DNA from: Firmicutes bacterium CAG:449
Lineage (GTDB): Bacteria > Bacillota_I > Bacilli_A > RFN20 > CAG-449
Length of the DNA: 8,867 bases
Direction of reading: 5' to 3'
NCBI GenBank assembly: GCA_000432895.1
Contig: FR889407.1
Location: forward strand, 1-8,867
This document shows positions 6,399 through 8,867 of the stretch, piece after piece. Position 1 is the stretch's first letter. Every line of letters starts with the position of its first letter. Both the position numbers and the translations under genes were made by a program. Under the pieces are notes generated by a model. It saw only the letters and a program-made list of their open reading frames with translations. It was not told where the DNA came from and made no database searches.

Positions 6399-7877
6399 AT
6401 GGAAGATGCTACAAAATATTTAAAAGATTTAGGCTCAAGAAACAATGGAGATGTCTATTTAGGGGTGGTTGGACCAGTTCGTGTTGGCAAATCCACTTTC
6501 ATTAGAAAATTTATGGAAGTTTGTGTTCTTGAACATATTGAAAATGAAGATGAAAAAAAGAGGGCAATAGATGAATTACCTACCACTGGAGATGGGAAAA
6601 CTATTACCACGATTGAACCTAAATTTATTCCTTCAAATGCAGTAAGTTTAAATTTAGATGAGATGAAAGTTAATGTTAGATTAGTTGATTGTGTAGGATA
6701 TATCATTGAATCAAGTACTGGTTATTTAGAAGATGGAAAAATGAGAATGGTCCAAACTCCATGGTTTAATGATGCAATTCCTTTTGATGATGCAGCAAAA
6801 ATAGGAACACAAAAAGTAATTAAAGACCATTCAACTTTAGGAATTGTTATTTTAAGTGATGGAACAATTAATGATTTTTCTGTTTTAGATTATATGGATG
6901 CAGAAAAAAGAGTTTTAAATGAAATGGCAACTTTAGAAAAGCCATACGTAATTGTTTTAAATTCATCAATGCCAAATGGAGAAAAAGCCAAAGCAAGAAA
7001 AGATGAATTAATGCAAAATTATGGAGTTCCAGTTATACCTATTGATGTAAAAAATATGACCAAAGAAGAAGCATCTTTAGTTTTAAAAGAAGCTTTATAT
7101 CAGTTCCCAGTCACTGGTATTGAACTTATGTTACCAACATGGGTATCATCTCTTGATGAAGAACATTACATTAAATTATCTTTAAAACAATCAATTTCCA
7201 ATGCGATGAATGAAGTAAAGATTGTTAAAGATGTTGATCACATTCTTGATGTCATCAAAGAAAATGAATATGTTAAAGAATGTTCAATGAAGAATGTCGA
7301 TACAGGAAGTGGAGTGTGTTTAGTTCAACTTGATGTTAATGAAGGTTTATATGAAAAAGTTTTAAATGAACTTGTTGGATGTGAAATTACTGATAAAGGT
7401 GAATTAATAAAAATTTTAACAGAATATGTTAAAGCAAAAAAAGATTATGATTTAATTGGTGATGCTTTACAAATGGCATCTTCAACTGGCTATGGTTTTG
7501 CTTCTACATCTTTAAAAGATTTTAAAGTAAGTAAACCAGAAGTTACAAAATCAGGTAGTCGATATGGGGTTAAAGTTAAAGCAAGTGCTTCAACTTATCA
7601 CATTATCAAAGTTGATGTCGAAACAACATTTGAACCAATTTTAGGATCAAAACAACAAGCAGAATATTTTGAAGAATATTTATTAAATTCCTATAATGAG
7701 AATCCACTTAAAGTATTAGATTGTGAGTTATTTGGAAGAAAATATGAAGAGATTATTTCGCAAGGAATAGAAATGAAACTTCATTCTTTACCTGAACCAG
7801 TAAAAATTAAAATGCAACAACTTTTAAAAACGATTTCTAATAAAGGAAAAACAAATTTAATTGCCTTTGTTTTCTAA
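6399..7877 (+). CDS. spoIVA: Stage IV sporulation protein A, spore-coat basement ATPase
   Basis: SpoIVA hydrolyses ATP to polymerise on the forespore surface, building the platform on which the coat assembles and supporting cortex formation; in Bacillus it is anchored by SpoVM. The N-terminal P-loop domain has Walker A GPVRVGKST (25-33, K31), the threonine-rich GDGKTITTIEPKF region (64-76), and Walker B RLVDCVG (94-100, D97). Further conserved stretches are TPWFNDAIPF (120-129), GTQKVIKDHSTLGIVI (136-151), DGTIND (154-159), the middle domain, and the C-terminal HIIKVDVETTFEPILG (401-416). At 492 residues, with LIAFVF at the end, it matches B. subtilis SpoIVA along its length. GGGGAGGA at 6385-6392 is a strong ribosome binding site. 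A probable sigma-E promoter lies upstream and a terminator begins within the stop codon. The identification is firm and implies a spore former. Confidence 0.98.
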   Translation: MEDATKYLKDLGSRNNGDVYLGVVGPVRVGKSTFIRKFMEVCVLEHIENEDEKKRAIDELPTTGDGKTITTIEPKFIPSNAVSLNLDEMKVNVRLVDCVGYIIESSTGYLEDGKMRMVQTPWFNDAIPFDDAAKIGTQKVIKDHSTLGIVILSDGTINDFSVLDYMDAEKRVLNEMATLEKPYVIVLNSSMPNGEKAKARKDELMQNYGVPVIPIDVKNMTKEEASLVLKEALYQFPVTGIELMLPTWVSSLDEEHYIKLSLKQSISNAMNEVKIVKDVDHILDVIKENEYVKECSMKNVDTGSGVCLVQLDVNEGLYEKVLNELVGCEITDKGELIKILTEYVKAKKDYDLIGDALQMASSTGYGFASTSLKDFKVSKPEVTKSGSRYGVKVKASASTYHIIKVDVETTFEPILGSKQQAEYFEEYLLNSYNENPLKVLDCELFGRKYEEIISQGIEMKLHSLPEPVKIKMQQLLKTISNKGKTNLIAFVF

Positions 7878-7903
7878 ATCTTGCTTTGTAGCAAGATTTT
7901 TTT
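7876..7903 (+). terminator. Intrinsic terminator of spoIVA
   Basis: AAATCTTGCT (7876-7885) and AGCAAGATTT (7890-7899) form a perfect 10-bp stem around TTGT, followed by a T-run to 7903. The stem starts inside the spoIVA stop codon (7875-7877), so the gene and its terminator overlap. It separates spoIVA transcription from hup. Confidence 0.93.
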
Positions 7904-7919
7904 CTTTTAATAAAATTTA

Positions 7920-7948
7920 TTGCATGTAAAATAAAGTTATGTTATCTT
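7920..7948 (+). promoter_or_regulatory. Possible sigma-A promoter of hup
   Basis: TTGCAT (7920-7925, 4 of 6 to TTGACA), a 17-nt spacer and TATCTT (7943-7948, 4 of 6 to TATAAT) lie between the spoIVA terminator and hup. Both boxes are moderate matches. A promoter is expected somewhere in this 69-nt gap because hup has terminators on both sides. Confidence 0.45.
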
Positions 7949-7972
7949 TTACCTAAGCAAGGAGTCAATATT

Positions 7973-8248
7973 ATGAATAAAGATGAAATAATTGCAAATG
8001 TTGCTTATCAAGCAAGAATTACAAAAAAAGATGCGACAACTGCCGTTGATACAGTTTTTTCAACTATACTTGAAGCATTAGCTTCTGGTGAACAAGTAAA
8101 AATTGCTGGTTTTGGTTCATTTGATGTAAAAACACATAAATCGAGAGTAGGAATGAATCCAATTACTAAAGAACCAATTCAAATTCCAGCGATTAATGCA
8201 ATAGCATTTAAAGCAAGTAAAAATGCAAAAGATAAAGTAAATGATTAG
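7973..8248 (+). CDS. hup: DNA-binding protein HU
   Basis: Histone-like protein that dimerises, wraps and bends DNA with little sequence preference and compacts the nucleoid. The 91 residues cover a complete HU: N-terminal helices (MNKDEIIANVAYQARITKKDA), the turn KIAGFGSFDV (43-52), the DNA-embracing beta arm with RVGMNPITKEPIQIPA (58-73, including the minor-groove proline P63), and the C-terminal FKASKNAKDKVN. Because HU and IHF share this fold, the Bacillota setting and the single-gene arrangement favour HU. AAGGAG at 7959-7964 is a strong ribosome binding site, 8 nt before the ATG. It is a single-gene transcription unit between two terminators. In B. subtilis the HU gene hbs also follows spoIVA, so the order is conserved. 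Confidence 0.97.
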   Translation: MNKDEIIANVAYQARITKKDATTAVDTVFSTILEALASGEQVKIAGFGSFDVKTHKSRVGMNPITKEPIQIPAINAIAFKASKNAKDKVND

Positions 8249-8268
8249 GCTTATGCCTAATTTTTTTT
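8245..8268 (+). terminator. Intrinsic terminator of hup
   Basis: TTAGGC (8245-8250) pairs with GCCTAA (8255-8260) around TTAT, followed by eight T (8261-8268). The hup stop codon TAG (8246-8248) is part of the left arm. Confidence 0.92.
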
Positions 8269-8269
8269 C

Positions 8270-8292
8270 AAAAAAAGAGGATTTCTCCTCTT
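8270..8292 (-). terminator. Intrinsic terminator of hsp20
   Basis: Read on the - strand, AAGAGGA and TCCTCTT (8286-8292 and 8275-8281) form a 7-bp stem with a GAAA tetraloop, followed by a T-run (complement of the A-run from 8270). It ends hsp20 transcription, 2 nt after its stop codon, and sits directly against the hup terminator. Confidence 0.88.
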
Positions 8293-8294
8293 AA

Positions 8295-8708
8295 TTATTC
8301 AATTTCAATATATTTTTTTTGATTTACTTCTTCTTTTTCTTTAGGAACAAGTAAAGTTAAGACACCATCAGCAAGTTTAGCTTTAATATCTTCTTGATGA
8401 ATTTTTTCACCAACATAGAAACTTCTTGAGAAGTTACCATAATATCTTTCTTTACGGATATAATGACCATGTTTAGATTCATCATTATTTTGTTTAATAG
8501 ATGCTTCAATATTTAAATAACCTTCATTTAAAGATAAATGAATATCTTCTTTTTTAATTTCCGGTAATTCAACTTTAAGTTCATAATGATCACCATTATC
8601 TTTGACATCAGTTTTCATAACTTGAGAAGAATTGTTCTTATTAAAGAAACCTTCGAAGAAAGGGTCCACTAAATCAAATGGGCTATTTGTTTTAATAATA
8701 TTAGACAT
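8295..8708 (-). CDS. hsp20: Small heat-shock protein, Hsp20/alpha-crystallin family
   Basis: ATP-independent holdase chaperone that binds unfolding proteins during heat or other stress and forms large oligomers. The 137 residues show an N-terminal arm (MSNIIKTNSPFDLVDPFFEGFF), the alpha-crystallin domain at about 30-122 (ELKVELPEIKKEDIHLSL; YIRKERYYGNFSRSF; the hallmark LADGVLTLLVPK at 112-123), and the C-terminal IxI oligomerisation motif IEI (134-136). Length and layout are standard. A GGAGG ribosome binding site (complement of 8716-8720) lies 7 nt before the ATG. The promoter region carries two CIRCE elements, so HrcA repression and heat induction are predicted. It has its own terminator and is probably monocistronic. 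Confidence 0.96.
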   Translation of the reverse strand: MSNIIKTNSPFDLVDPFFEGFFNKNNSSQVMKTDVKDNGDHYELKVELPEIKKEDIHLSLNEGYLNIEASIKQNNDESKHGHYIRKERYYGNFSRSFYVGEKIHQEDIKAKLADGVLTLLVPKEKEEVNQKKYIEIE

Positions 8709-8729
8709 AAAGAAACCTCCAAATTATTT

Positions 8730-8756
8730 CTAGCACTCGTTATCTTCGATTGCTAA
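8730..8756 (-). promoter_or_regulatory. CIRCE operator 1 (HrcA site), downstream of the -10 box
   Basis: On the + strand it reads CTAGCACTC-N9-GATTGCTAA. The HrcA consensus is TTAGCACTC-N9-GAGTGCTAA, so each 9-bp arm has one mismatch and the 9-nt spacer is exact. It covers the expected hsp20 transcription start (near 8754) and the 5' leader, where bound HrcA would block polymerase. Confidence 0.88.
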
Positions 8757-8760
8757 TTAT

Positions 8761-8788
8761 ATAATAGCACCATTTTTAGCAATGTCAA
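8761..8788 (-). promoter_or_regulatory. Sigma-A promoter of hsp20
   Basis: On the - strand there is a perfect TTGACA (complement of 8783-8788), a 16-nt spacer and TATTAT (complement of 8761-8766, 5 of 6 to TATAAT). The -35 lies inside the upstream CIRCE element, and the start site falls in the downstream one. Confidence 0.8.
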
Positions 8789-8802
8789 TAGGTGAGTGCT
8801 AA
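8776..8802 (-). promoter_or_regulatory. CIRCE operator 2 (HrcA site), overlapping the -35 box
   Basis: On the + strand it reads TTAGCAATG-N9-GAGTGCTAA: one arm is perfect, the other matches the consensus at 7 of 9, and the spacer is exactly 9 nt. It overlaps the TTGACA box of the hsp20 promoter. Its centre is 46 bp from that of the first CIRCE. Confidence 0.78.
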
Positions 8803-8806
8803 AAAA

Positions 8807-8867
8807 TTATAATTTATTATTTTTACGAATATCAGAAAAAACATCTTTAGCATTTCTTGTGCGTTCT
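8807..8867 (-). CDS. 3' end of an unidentified gene (partial)
   Basis: On the - strand one frame is open from the right edge to a TAA at 8807-8809 and encodes ERTRNAKDVFSDIRKNNKL as its last 19 residues. This hydrophilic, basic tail is too short for me to assign a family. It would be co-directional with hsp20 and ends 4 nt before the distal CIRCE element, with no terminator hairpin visible between them. The frame being open over such a short distance is weak evidence; tight spacing and sensible codon use favour a real gene. Confidence 0.5.
   Translation of the reverse strand, partial: ERTRNAKDVFSDIRKNNKL

Noticed and set aside
1..8867. Alternative genetic code (TGA = Trp), CRISPR array, tRNA/rRNA genes or insertion sequences
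   Set aside because: Tryptophans use TGG and no gene needs TGA read-through. I saw no spaced direct repeats, cloverleaf sequences, transposase or terminal inverted repeats.
1..8867. An undescribed multi-gene system such as a defence or biosynthetic island
   Set aside because: Every complete gene belongs to a well-known family in a conventional order, and apart from the 61-bp edge fragment and the protein extensions noted, no unknown gene cluster is present.

Overview
The window comes from a very AT-rich, low-GC Gram-positive bacterium (Bacillota) that makes endospores. The evidence is a full-length SpoIVA, strong purine-rich ribosome binding sites, CIRCE operators, an FMN riboswitch in front of ribU, and a Firmicute-style pst-phoU-phoP-phoR cluster. 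Low GC together with a Bacillus-like spoIVA-hup order suggests the Erysipelotrichales/Coprobacillaceae side of the Bacilli. That placement is inference. All ten complete genes end in TAA or TAG and read through without in-frame TGA, so nothing points to a recoded TGA.

Positions 1-4908 hold the downstream part of a phosphate operon on the + strand: pstA (permease), pstB (ATPase), phoU (regulator), phoP/phoB-type response regulator and phoR-type sensor kinase. Gaps between genes are 1-10 nt, which implies one transcript with translational coupling. pstS and pstC are presumably just outside the left edge. PstA carries an unusual outward-facing insert of about 135 residues.

Positions 4909-5886 form a riboflavin module: a sigma-A-type promoter, an FMN riboswitch, an intrinsic terminator, and ribU, the substrate-binding subunit of an ECF transporter. 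No terminator is visible after phoR, so pst read-through would meet the riboswitch attenuator. ribU is convergent with, and overlaps by 8 bp, a small two-CBS-domain protein gene on the - strand.

Positions 6287-8269 run on the + strand: spoIVA (spore-coat basement ATPase) behind a likely sigma-E promoter, its terminator, then hup (HU) with its own promoter and terminator. This pair is also adjacent in Bacillus subtilis.

Positions 8270-8867 are on the - strand: a small heat-shock protein gene (hsp20) with its own terminator, and a promoter flanked or overlapped by two CIRCE elements, implying HrcA repression. The last 61 bases hold the 3' end of an unidentified gene on the same strand. There are no tRNA, rRNA, CRISPR or mobile-element signatures. 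Most of the window is conserved housekeeping DNA. The most distinctive points are the double-CIRCE hsp20 promoter, the PstA insert and the N-terminally extended RibU.
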